A stretch of 64,000 nucleotides of DNA, from the NCBI GenBank assembly GCA_947492105.1, contig CANLMN010000001.1, positions 400,403 to 464,402 of the forward strand, given 5' to 3'. The first letter of the stretch is position 1, and the number at the start of each line of letters is the position of its first letter. The DNA comes from an uncultured Aquimarina sp. (lineage in GTDB: Bacteria; Bacteroidota; Bacteroidia; Flavobacteriales; Flavobacteriaceae). Below, one piece after another: positions 43,631 through 52,454 of this stretch. The notes beneath the pieces were generated by a model that saw only the letters and a program-made list of their open reading frames with translations, made no database searches and was not told where the DNA came from. The translations under genes and the position numbers were made by a program.

Positions 43631-46234
43631 CTATTCAATAACGATCTTTTTATTAATCCCGACAGCATTATCACCTACTACCTTTAACAAGTAGATTCCG
43701 GAGTTAAATTTTTCACCTACAGAAACCTTGATATTATTAGAAGTTGTTCTCTGTTGATATACAATTTTTCCGAGTAAATCCGTGATGACAACAGTTGCCT
43801 TCTCAAAACCTTGTAAAGAAATGGTAAACGCATCATTTACAGGGTTCGGAAACACCGTGACAGACTCCTCAACAACCCTATCATCTGTCTGTTTTGCACT
43901 ACCAACACTTTCCAAAATCCACATACTTCTATCACCAATCTTCCTACTGAGCTTGATGGCTTTATCATCTTCACCAAAATCATTAACAATATATCTTTCA
44001 GAATCCTTTAGCGCAATACGATACGTGCCAGTTGCGGTTTTGTATACGGTCCAAACCTTATCAATATCCCATTTTGGAGCTACTCTGGGTGTCCCGATAA
44101 CATCTGCACCCTTTGCCCGTAGTATCCCATTCCCATCACCTATTGACCTACTATCGATATTATAATATCTACCTACTTTTATAAATCTCCACTGTTTATC
44201 ATAAGCACTATCCACACTTGCTGCGATTGTATTAGAAGTACTCATAGAACGAAGATACCTACCTGTTTCTACATTTTTGAGTTTGTACCATGATCCACCA
44301 ATATTTTGTGCAATAGTATGCTGGGTTTGGTCATTGCGCACATTGACGGTCCTAGTAGTAGTTGACACTTTTCTTCTTCCAAATTGATCCACTGCAACGA
44401 CATCGATGACATATGTCCCTGCTTTGGTTGGTTTCCATTGGATTTCATAGGGTGCGGTAAAATCTGCTTTCAAAAACGCTCCATTAACCCTGAAATTCAC
44501 TTGACTAATCCCCTTATTACCTACAGAAGCATTTGCCTTGAGTGCTATAACTGTATTAGCTACAAAACTTGCATTATTCCTCGGAGCTGTCATAGCTACA
44601 TCCAATGCCAATGGTGCAGTCTCAGGCACAAATAAACCTGCTTCCTTTAGCTCTATAACATTGATAGACAACTTAGGCAATGTTATTTTTCCAGCATTGT
44701 TTCTAATCGTTTTCAGTGGATTTCTATCAATAGCCATGGTAATTTCCTGTCCCAAAAAATCGAAAGCAAGTGCCTGATGGTGCGACAATCCATTATAGAC
44801 CTTACCATTCAATTTGATCTCAAATTCTGATGGTTTATTCATTAAATTCACTGCAATAATCCATGTCTTCCCATTTTTCATGACTGCTCGCGCATTGACC
44901 GCTTTAACACCTGTTGTCAGATTGGGCCCGGCAATCCGCTGTCCCAACAAGGTACTATTTTCAAACACCTTTCTAATAACTTCATAGGTCATACCATAAC
45001 TTGTTTTTTCAAGAGGGTATTTTATCCTTTTTCTAACAATCACACTGTCTTTTCCATCTGCTCCTTTGAGCACTTCTCCTTTTTTGACAAATATGCGTTC
45101 TTTCCCATTAGCACTTAATATTACTCCATCTCTTTTTGCTCTAACAACATTAGAGACATCATGGAATACCAAAAATGAATTTAATTTCCCGTTTACACTA
45201 AACCAATTAGCTCTTTCGTAAACATTTTGGTTTTCACTAAGAAACATATAACAATCTAGCATCCCAAGAGCAGACGCTCCATTAGCTCCACCTGCTTGCA
45301 CTCCCCACTCGGTGAGCCACACAGGCTTATTCGTTACTTTTCTAGCATAATCATCAATTGATTTTCTCAACCCTTCACGAGCAGTCAAAGCGGCTCCAAA
45401 TGAATTATCATTATCCTCATCCCCATCGGGATTATTACCTTGATAAGAATGAACAGTAACAGCATCAAAATAAGACTGATCTCTGGTCAAATCCCTATTC
45501 CAATTCGGATTAACACTATTCGCTCTTCTTAATAATGGCACAGATACTTTAATATTAGGATCTTGAGCTTTGAGTGCCTTGGACATCGACTTGGCTCTTG
45601 CAATATAATCCTCTGTATTAGGGATTATAGAACTCCTTTGCCCTGGATAGAAATTCTCATTACCCAACTCTATTGCCTTTACTTGAAAACCTCTTTTTTT
45701 CAAATCTTTATAACGTGCAACGGTCACCGGACTTCCATTTCTAAAATTTGTACCATCCGCACTCATATTGAACGTCCAACACATATCAAAGTTACCTTCT
45801 GGCTCTTTGTTCAGTTTCTCTAAACCATCAATACCAACATGCAAATTCAGCCTGTCTTTTAATTTAATTGACTCAATATGATCGATTTTTTGTTTCGTCC
45901 TATAACTTCCATCAGCTTTCCTTACTCGATAGGTTTCTGTCCCAAACAATCTTGTCTTATCTTGTTCCCAATCATACCAATTAGAAAATAATCCGTGGGG
46001 AAACCGTACAGTAATCGGATCAAACTTTCTAATAAGCTCTTTTTCAATTGTAGTTCCAAAATCATGAATATTTGTGCCCAACAAAAGATTATTAAAGTTT
46101 TCTTTTGAAGCTGTATTGACATTAATTGTGGTCTTTACTGTTGGGGGTAGTTGGAACGGATAATCTTGGGCTATTATCAAATTCGCAAATAATAAACACG
46201 TAGCTACGTTGATTAAATTAAATTTTTTAATCAT
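43631..46234 (-). CDS. T9SS-exported glycoside hydrolase (clan GH-A type) with Ig-like, lectin-like and sorting domains
   Basis: This 867-residue exported enzyme has a signal peptide (ending LIIAQ). The N-terminal (beta/alpha)8 barrel contains LLGTNIHDFG and PITVRFPHGLFSNWYDWE, the acid/base block IELGNENF (Glu193) and the nucleophile block KPVWLTEWGVQAGG (Glu309), the strand-4 and strand-7 Glu pair of clan GH-A. A beta-sandwich follows (WIIAVNLMNKPSEFEIK...). Then come an Ig-like domain (MTAPRNNASFVANTVIALKA..., residues about 565-655), a ricin/fascin-like trefoil (SWYKLKNVETGRYLRS..., about 665-775), and a T9SS type A sorting domain (VFPNPVNDAFTISL...GIYLLKVV). It probably degrades an algal polysaccharide; agarase- or arabinofuranosidase-like relatives exist, and I cannot fix the GH family by eye. 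Confidence 0.85.
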   Translation of the reverse strand: MIKKFNLINVATCLLFANLIIAQDYPFQLPPTVKTTINVNTASKENFNNLLLGTNIHDFGTTIEKELIRKFDPITVRFPHGLFSNWYDWEQDKTRLFGTETYRVRKADGSYRTKQKIDHIESIKLKDRLNLHVGIDGLEKLNKEPEGNFDMCWTFNMSADGTNFRNGSPVTVARYKDLKKRGFQVKAIELGNENFYPGQRSSIIPNTEDYIARAKSMSKALKAQDPNIKVSVPLLRRANSVNPNWNRDLTRDQSYFDAVTVHSYQGNNPDGDEDNDNSFGAALTAREGLRKSIDDYARKVTNKPVWLTEWGVQAGGANGASALGMLDCYMFLSENQNVYERANWFSVNGKLNSFLVFHDVSNVVRAKRDGVILSANGKERIFVKKGEVLKGADGKDSVIVRKRIKYPLEKTSYGMTYEVIRKVFENSTLLGQRIAGPNLTTGVKAVNARAVMKNGKTWIIAVNLMNKPSEFEIKLNGKVYNGLSHHQALAFDFLGQEITMAIDRNPLKTIRNNAGKITLPKLSINVIELKEAGLFVPETAPLALDVAMTAPRNNASFVANTVIALKANASVGNKGISQVNFRVNGAFLKADFTAPYEIQWKPTKAGTYVIDVVAVDQFGRRKVSTTTRTVNVRNDQTQHTIAQNIGGSWYKLKNVETGRYLRSMSTSNTIAASVDSAYDKQWRFIKVGRYYNIDSRSIGDGNGILRAKGADVIGTPRVAPKWDIDKVWTVYKTATGTYRIALKDSERYIVNDFGEDDKAIKLSRKIGDRSMWILESVGSAKQTDDRVVEESVTVFPNPVNDAFTISLQGFEKATVVITDLLGKIVYQQRTTSNNIKVSVGEKFNSGIYLLKVVGDNAVGINKKIVIE

Positions 46235-46260
46235 AATTCTTAAATTTTATTGCATTAGAA

Positions 46261-46315
46261 TTAATTAACATAAACTATATAAAGGGGGTAATTACCGAAA
46301 AATTATGTTAATTAA
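46261..46315. promoter_or_regulatory. Long inverted repeat with central palindrome upstream of the glycosidase gene
   Basis: The arms TTAATTAACATAA (46261-46273) and TTATGTTAATTAA (46303-46315) are exact complements separated by 29 bases. In the spacer lies a perfect GGTAATTACC palindrome (46287-46296). The position, 27-81 bases before the gene's start, suggests an operator. No regulator gene is adjacent. Confidence 0.6.
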
Positions 46316-46634
46316 AGTTGGTTAATTAGTACTAAAAGTATAGCTATTAACGCATAGTATCTAACAAATTTTCAAAAACACCCCATATAATCGACAAGAA
46401 ACAAACATACTCGATACAACACACTTTGATTATGGTAAAACCATACATACAGTTACTTAAAAACTGATCAATCATTACTCATTTAACTATATCATTATAA
46501 TTACTATTTGTCCAAATGTTCAAAAGAAACCCGAAGCTCTTCTACACCTTTTTACCCAAATCAAATATCCCAAAACAAAAAAGCATACTAAAACTATCAG
46601 GCAATCATCATTTTTTTGTGTTCTAATAATTCTG

Positions 46635-46642
46635 TAGGTTTG
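46635..46642 (+). promoter_or_regulatory. -7 box of the epimerase gene; transcript probably leaderless
   Basis: TAGGTTTG matches TAnnTTTG exactly and ends 4 bases before the ATG at 46647. A TTTG 16 bases upstream could be the -33 element. The start codon is fixed by the Rossmann motif. Confidence 0.6.
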
Positions 46643-46646
46643 CACG

Positions 46647-47639
46647 ATGAAAAATTGTTCATTGGTTACAGGTGGTGCAGGTTTTATAGGATCGCATGTA
46701 GCCACTCATTTACTACAAAAAGGAGATCAAGTAATCATTCTAGATGATCTCTCTGGCGGGAAACTCGAAAACATTCCACAAGGCGCCATTTTTCACGAAG
46801 GTTCTATAAGTGACACCCTATTGGTCAACACACTCTTTGAACGCTATAAATTTGATTATGTATATCATCTGGCAGCCTATGCCGCAGAGGGTCTTAGTCA
46901 TTTTATTAGACACTATAACTACCAGAACAATCTTATCGGCAGTATCAATTTGATTAATGCCTCGGTTAACAATAAGGTCAAATGCTTTGTATTCACGTCT
47001 TCGATTGCAGTTTATGGAACTAATGAATTGCCGCTTCGAGAGACACAATATCCGCGACCCGAAGATCCCTACGGAATTGCCAAATATGCCGTAGAATTAG
47101 ACTTAAAAAATGCCCACGAACTATTTGGATTAGACTATGTAATTTTCCGCCCACACAATGTATACGGCCCCCAACAACATATAGGAGACAAATATCGCAA
47201 TGTTATTGGCATTTTCATGAATCAATTATTACAAAATCAACCGCTCACTATTTTTGGAGATGGCAATCAAACAAGAGCTTTTAGCGATATCGATGATGTA
47301 GCTCCGTATATAGCAGAGGCGCCTTATATCCCCAAAGCGCGCCAACAAATTTTTAATATCGGTAACGACAAAGCACATCGTGTTAATGACCTTGCTATCG
47401 CCGTAGGAAAAGCCATGGATATGCCCCCAAAAATCAATTATCTAAAACAACGAGAGGAAGTACTACACGCCTATGCTAGTCATAGTAAATTCTACAAAAT
47501 CTTTGAACCAAAAACCACAACCTCTCTTGCAGATGGACTTCTAAAAATGGCCACTTGGGCAAAAACACAAGGAGCACAGGAGAGTTCCAAATTCTCTTCT
47601 ATAGAAATTACTAAAAACCTCCCTCCCACATGGAGATAA
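46647..47639 (+). CDS. NAD-dependent nucleotide-sugar epimerase/dehydratase
   Basis: This 330-residue extended SDR begins MKNCSLVTGGAGFIGSHVATHLL, with the NAD loop GGAGFIGS. It also has VYHLAAYAAEG, FVFTSSIAVYG, the catalytic YGIAKYAVE (Tyr-x3-Lys), and the substrate block FRPHNVYGPQQHIGD...IFMNQLLQNQPLTIFGDGNQTRAF. It resembles UDP-glucose 4-epimerase/dehydratase-type enzymes, substrate uncertain. It lies 13 bases before a GT2 glycosyltransferase gene; the two probably act in surface glycan synthesis. Confidence 0.9.
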   Translation: MKNCSLVTGGAGFIGSHVATHLLQKGDQVIILDDLSGGKLENIPQGAIFHEGSISDTLLVNTLFERYKFDYVYHLAAYAAEGLSHFIRHYNYQNNLIGSINLINASVNNKVKCFVFTSSIAVYGTNELPLRETQYPRPEDPYGIAKYAVELDLKNAHELFGLDYVIFRPHNVYGPQQHIGDKYRNVIGIFMNQLLQNQPLTIFGDGNQTRAFSDIDDVAPYIAEAPYIPKARQQIFNIGNDKAHRVNDLAIAVGKAMDMPPKINYLKQREEVLHAYASHSKFYKIFEPKTTTSLADGLLKMATWAKTQGAQESSKFSSIEITKNLPPTWR

Positions 47640-47652
47640 TATTTTTTCAACT

Positions 47653-48666
47653 ATGAATAACCAACCACTTGTTTCTATTATCATGGCGGTAAAGGACACA
47701 GCCATCTATCTAGATGAATGTATCCAATCTATTATTAATCAAACTTATCAAAACTGGGAACTCATTGCGGTAAATGATCACTCTAGCGATGGTAGTGATC
47801 AGCTCTTGCAAACCTATGCAAATAGTGATACAAGGATACGCTTTTTTAATAGTGACCGTCCAAAACTTATCCCTACACTACAGGTAGGATACAAGCATGC
47901 AAAAGGAATATTGATCAATCGAATGGACTCCGATGACAAAATGCCGGATTACAAATTAGAGGTATTAGTCAATGAATGGGAAAAATATGGCAAAGGAACT
48001 GTAATTGCAGGAGGAACGGAACATTTTGTAGACGAAGGAGAAGTGGGTGATGGTTTTCTAAAATATGAACAATGGCTCAATGAAGTTGCACGAACAAGTA
48101 CACATTATCAAGAAATTTATAAAGAATGTGTCATCCCTTCGCATTGTTGGCTAATTCACAAAGAAGATTTTGATGCTGTTGGTGCTTTTGACCCAATTAT
48201 TTATCCCGAAGATTACGATCTCTGCTTTCGACTGTATCGTCAAGGTTATAACATAGTAGGAATTGACAAAATATTACATCACTGGCGTGATCGTTCTAAT
48301 AGAATCTCCAGAACTTGGGATGAATATAAAGATAATCGTTATTTTGAACTAAAATTGAGATTCTTTTATGAAATCGATCGAGACCGCTCCAGACCTCTAG
48401 TACTTTGGGGTGCTGGTAAAAATGGTAAGGATATGGCAAAATTGTTACAATCCTATGATGACACTTTTTTCTGGGCTTGTGATAATGAGCGCAAAATAGG
48501 AAAGGATATTTACGGAGTTCGAATGCAGCATTATCAAAACATCTCTGAACTACAAAATCCACAAATAATGGTCGTAGTAAGTGCTCCTCAAGGAAAATCA
48601 GAAATAAAAACGCAACTTGATACTTGGAACAAAAAACCTGTTCTCGATTATTGGTTTTTTGCATAA
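47653..48666 (+). CDS. GT2-family glycosyltransferase with C-terminal Rossmann-like domain
   Basis: This 337-residue cytoplasmic enzyme has an N-terminal GT-A fold: PLVSIIMAVKDTAIYLDECIQSIINQTYQNWELIAVNDHSSDGS, the metal-binding segment NRMDSDDKM, and FDPIIYPEDYDLCFRLYRQGYNIVGIDKILHHWRD, which holds the ED acceptor-site pattern. From about residue 255 a separate domain reads RPLVLWGAGKNGKDMAKLL and continues to a YWFFA end, a small Rossmann-type module seen at the end of some Bacteroidota GT2 proteins. It follows the epimerase gene by 13 bases. The acceptor is unknown. Confidence 0.9.
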   Translation: MNNQPLVSIIMAVKDTAIYLDECIQSIINQTYQNWELIAVNDHSSDGSDQLLQTYANSDTRIRFFNSDRPKLIPTLQVGYKHAKGILINRMDSDDKMPDYKLEVLVNEWEKYGKGTVIAGGTEHFVDEGEVGDGFLKYEQWLNEVARTSTHYQEIYKECVIPSHCWLIHKEDFDAVGAFDPIIYPEDYDLCFRLYRQGYNIVGIDKILHHWRDRSNRISRTWDEYKDNRYFELKLRFFYEIDRDRSRPLVLWGAGKNGKDMAKLLQSYDDTFFWACDNERKIGKDIYGVRMQHYQNISELQNPQIMVVVSAPQGKSEIKTQLDTWNKKPVLDYWFFA

Positions 48667-48869
48667 AAGAAAAGTAGATATGTTAGGAGAGTTTATAAGA
48701 AAAAGACTAGCTTAAACAACAAATTCTATCTGAAGTACGACTGCACAAAAGACCTACATGTCGCTCTTGTTCTGATTGTTTTTTTTGCTAGAAAACAATA
48801 TTTTCAAAAAAAAATACCATTTGACGTAAATATGTAGTGAAATATTTACAAAACAAAAAAACAAAAAAA

Positions 48870-49634
48870 ATGAATCAAAATTTAGCTGTCTTGATCGACG
48901 GAGATAACATCCCATCTGCTCATGTAAAAGAAATGATGGAAGAAATTGCCAAATATGGCAATCCAACAATCAAACGTATTTATGGTGATTGGACTAAACC
49001 ACACCTAACCAAATGGAAGAATCTCTTATTAGAAAATGCTATAACCCCTATCCAACAATACGGATACACTACGGGCAAAAATGCGACTGATTCTGCTATG
49101 ATTATTGACGCTATGGACATCTTGTATTCTGGCAAAGTAAATGGTTTCTGTCTAGTATCTAGTGACAGTGATTTTACTCGATTGGCAACACGATTACGAG
49201 AAGCAGGCATGCAAGTAATAGGTATCGGCGAGAAAAAAACACCCAATCCATTTATTGTCGCTTGTGATCGTTTCATTTATGTAGAAATCCTCAAAAAAGG
49301 ACATCCAAAACATTCTGTCGATGCAAAGGAAGAAGAGGAAGAAGGAGAAAAAGATACTTTTGATCAAATCACCCGCAAACAAATCCACCTTATCGCAACC
49401 ACTATTTCTGATGTTTCTGATGATGATGGCTGGGCTTTTCTTGGAGACGTAGGCAGTCTTTTACAAAAAAAACAGCCTAATTTTGATTCCCGAAATTTTG
49501 GCTTTGACAAACTCACCCCTCTCATTAAGTCTATCAAAGATTTTGAAGTAGAACAACGTGAAAACACCAAAAGCCGCCATAAACTAATCTACGTTAAAAA
49601 TAAAGAGAAACGAAAAACGAGAAGTAGAAAATAG
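48870..49634 (+). CDS. NYN-domain (LabA/DUF88) RNase-like protein with C-terminal LOTUS/OST-HTH domain
   Basis: This ~254-residue protein starts at MNQNLAVLIDGDN; the ATG 33 bases upstream would add a basic low-complexity leader that I reject. The PIN-like NYN nuclease core has LIDGDN (Asp10, Asp12), GKNATDSAMIIDAMDIL and CLVSSDSDFTRLATRLREAG, which supply the metal-binding Asp set. After an acidic linker (EEEEEGEKD), the LOTUS/OST-HTH domain runs from TRKQIHLIATTI to KRKTRSRK, ending with a basic tail. The combination points to an RNA-processing or RNA-binding role in the cytoplasm; the target is not known. Confidence 0.92.
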   Translation: MNQNLAVLIDGDNIPSAHVKEMMEEIAKYGNPTIKRIYGDWTKPHLTKWKNLLLENAITPIQQYGYTTGKNATDSAMIIDAMDILYSGKVNGFCLVSSDSDFTRLATRLREAGMQVIGIGEKKTPNPFIVACDRFIYVEILKKGHPKHSVDAKEEEEEGEKDTFDQITRKQIHLIATTISDVSDDDGWAFLGDVGSLLQKKQPNFDSRNFGFDKLTPLIKSIKDFEVEQRENTKSRHKLIYVKNKEKRKTRSRK

Positions 49635-49846
49635 CAACAAATAATTCAATTTTTCGTTTGCAACAGAACCGTCAAAACACCTATTTTCCTTAACTTGTGA
49701 CAAAAAATCTTTAAAGCTATTTTGAATATTTTTTTTATGAAAGCCAACATCCTGAAAAACAACTAAAACACTAAAACAACCTTGAGTCACCCATTATTCT
49801 GACACAGGAATCAAATCATTATTATTTTTAAATATTTACAACTTTT

Positions 49847-50917
49847 ATGAAAAACTTAAATCACTACTCGCTAATTTTTATTTTTTTTGTTTCCTCCTTA
49901 ATACAGGCTCAAACTACTGATTTCCTAACAGGGTTAAAAAACCCAACAGGTCTTGGCATTTCTGATAATAACTTATTTGTTTCGGATAACGATAGAATTA
50001 TAAAAATAGACCTTACCAAGTCAACACCAGTTATAGAGGATCTCGTAACAGGCCTAAATGGACCATATGGAATTCTTATTAATGGGACGGACTTAATGGT
50101 TGCCGAAAACACTCAAAATAAAGTTTTTAAAGTGGATTTAACCAGCTCCACCCCTACAGTAATGGATATCATTACCAACCTCAAAGATTCTCAAGGCAAT
50201 AATGCAGCCCCTACAGGACTTGCCCTAATAGGAAATGACTTATATATAGCCGAAAATGAAGCAAACAAAATATCAAAAATTGACATCACAGACAGTAATC
50301 CCGTAGCTGTTGATGTAGTCACTGGTCTAGATGGACCTTTTGAACTAGCTTTTAGCGGAAATGATCTTTACTTCTCTGAAATTAATAGCGGTAAGATTCT
50401 AAAAATAGATGTTACAAGTCCCAACCCTACGCCTGTAGATTTTGTGACAGACTTAGATCTCCCTGCAGGACTACTAATAGATGGTAACAACTTATATATA
50501 TCTGAAGTCGCAGCTGGCCGTATCGCAAAAGTAAATATCACAGACAGCAATCCTCAACCAACAGATTTTATAACTGATTTAAGTGGTCCTCTGAATATAG
50601 TCAAAAATGGAAATGATTTTTATATCTCTGAAATAGATGAATTAAAAATTTCAAAACACACGGTTACACCTTTAGGAATTTATGATTTGGATGCTTCAAA
50701 AGAAAAATTAGTATTTTACCCAAATCCGGCAAAAGACATGATCACCTTTTCTGGATTAGAGCAGACAAAAGACATTGAAGTTTATAACACACTAGGTCAA
50801 AAGGTGATCTCGAGTTCTATAAACAACAAAGGGCAATTAAAAATTGATGATTTGACTAATGGTATCTATTTTGTAAGATCAGCATCAAGCGCTGCGACAA
50901 AACTTGTAAAAAACTAA
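49847..50917 (+). CDS. Exported beta-propeller (NHL/SMP-30-like) protein with T9SS sorting domain
   Basis: This 356-residue exported protein has a signal peptide (ending SLIQAQ). Six repeats of about 43 residues follow, each reading like (V/D)xVTxLxxPxGLxxxGNxLYxSExxxxKIxKIDxTxSNPxPxD, which builds a beta-propeller. The last ~80 residues form a T9SS type A sorting domain (LVFYPNPAKDMITFSGLEQ... and NGIYFVRSASSAATKLVKN). The role may be binding at the cell surface; no catalytic residues are recognisable. It is a stand-alone gene. Confidence 0.88.
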   Translation: MKNLNHYSLIFIFFVSSLIQAQTTDFLTGLKNPTGLGISDNNLFVSDNDRIIKIDLTKSTPVIEDLVTGLNGPYGILINGTDLMVAENTQNKVFKVDLTSSTPTVMDIITNLKDSQGNNAAPTGLALIGNDLYIAENEANKISKIDITDSNPVAVDVVTGLDGPFELAFSGNDLYFSEINSGKILKIDVTSPNPTPVDFVTDLDLPAGLLIDGNNLYISEVAAGRIAKVNITDSNPQPTDFITDLSGPLNIVKNGNDFYISEIDELKISKHTVTPLGIYDLDASKEKLVFYPNPAKDMITFSGLEQTKDIEVYNTLGQKVISSSINNKGQLKIDDLTNGIYFVRSASSAATKLVKN

Positions 50918-51140
50918 ATGACTCTTGTACATTTTTGAAGATAACTTCTTTCTTGAGTCAAATAAAGATCATTACAATAATTTCAAAAACAACCATTGAA
51001 AAATTATGGAACTAGTATTTTTATCAAAAAATTAGTATTTTTATAGAGCTATGAAATGGGTCAAAAGAATGAAGTCAACATAAATAAGGTATTTATTGGC
51101 AATTCTCTCTGACAATTAAAATAACCATAGATTAAAACGG

Positions 51141-52265
51141 ATGAATACAACAAAAAAAAGAACAGGTTATGTATTCGAATCCTATAAAGCTCCGAATATA
51201 TCTCCTTTTGAAAAACTATTTGAGATTTTTAAGGAACTAATTACGCACACATCGGGTGATCTAGATGAGGCCCTGGATTGGCTAGCGGAATTAGATAAAG
51301 AATACCAATTAACTGATGAAAATTATACACTAGATGACTTTGTTGAGGACCTAAAGAAAAAGGGATATATCAGAGAAGAAATTAAGCCTGATGGTAACGG
51401 TGGTATGGCTATCACTGCCAAAACCGAACGTGCCATCAGGCAACAAGCGTTAGATCAAATTTTTGGAAAACTAAAACGTAGTGCTTCTGGAAATCACAAA
51501 ACCAAACATAGTGGTCTTGGAGACGAACACACAGGAGAATTCAGAAATTATCATTTTGGCGATTCCTTAGAGCGTGTTTCTATGACAGAGAGTCTCCGCA
51601 ATGCACAAATCAATAACGGCATAGGAGATTTCAAACTTACCGAAGATGACTTGGTTGTTGAAGAAACACTATTCAAAGCCCAGATGAGTACTGTATTGAT
51701 GATTGATATCAGTCATAGTATGATTTTATATGGTGAGGATCGTATAACACCTGCCAAGAAAGTAGCAATGGCACTTGCCGAACTCATTACCACTCGTTAC
51801 CCCAAAGACACCTTAGATATTTTGGTTTTTGGTAACGATGCGTGGTCCATATCCGTAAAAGACCTACCCTACCTCCAAGTAGGACCTTATCATACAAATA
51901 CTGTTTCTGGTCTGCAACTTGCCATGGATATTTTGCGCAGAAAACGGAATACAAATAAACAGATTTTTATGATAACGGATGGTAAGCCTAGCTGCTTACG
52001 TCTCAAAAGCGGAGAGTACTATAAAAATAGTAATGGTCTCGATCAGCATATTGTAGACAAATGTTATACAATGGCTCAGCAAGCCCGTAAGCTACACATT
52101 CCTATAACTACTTTTATGATTGCTCAAGATCCCTATCTCATGCAATTTGTTCGCGAATTCACCCATGCCAATCAAGGAAAAGCCTTCTACACTGGATTAA
52201 AAGGTTTGGGCGAGATGATTTTTGAGGATTATGAAACCAATCGAAAAAAAAGATTAAGAGGATAA
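51141..52265 (+). CDS. VWA-domain protein with intact MIDAS, partner of the MoxR-type ATPase
   Basis: This 374-residue cytoplasmic protein has a helical N-terminal half (SPFEKLFEIFKELITHTSGDLDEALDWLAELDKEY) and a VWA domain from about residue 185. The metal ion-dependent adhesion site reads DISHS (from Asp189, the DxSxS motif), with a threonine later in YHTNTVSGL and the aspartate in ITDGKPS. This is the CoxE/ChlD-like organisation. The AAA+ partner gene begins 189 bases downstream. Together they form a MoxR-VWA pair of the kind that remodels or inserts metal into target proteins; the target is not encoded next to them. Confidence 0.9.
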   Translation: MNTTKKRTGYVFESYKAPNISPFEKLFEIFKELITHTSGDLDEALDWLAELDKEYQLTDENYTLDDFVEDLKKKGYIREEIKPDGNGGMAITAKTERAIRQQALDQIFGKLKRSASGNHKTKHSGLGDEHTGEFRNYHFGDSLERVSMTESLRNAQINNGIGDFKLTEDDLVVEETLFKAQMSTVLMIDISHSMILYGEDRITPAKKVAMALAELITTRYPKDTLDILVFGNDAWSISVKDLPYLQVGPYHTNTVSGLQLAMDILRRKRNTNKQIFMITDGKPSCLRLKSGEYYKNSNGLDQHIVDKCYTMAQQARKLHIPITTFMIAQDPYLMQFVREFTHANQGKAFYTGLKGLGEMIFEDYETNRKKRLRG

Positions 52266-52454
52266 ACAATGCTCTCATAGACTACTTTTTATTTAAAGAA
52301 AAATCTATTTAAGTTTAAAACAAGAGCACTTCCTTTTTAAGGATTAAAAACAGCTTTTTCTATAGCTCGTCAAATGTCTCTATTAAAAAGTGTCTCAAAG
52401 AATTTATTTCAAAAAAAACCAATCGTCACTAATTATTGGTTAACATAAAAAACT

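Noticed and set aside
48680-48715. Twelve-codon frame MLGEFIRKRLA after the glycosyltransferase
   Set aside because: It is too short to separate from chance; no paralogous leader is present in the window.
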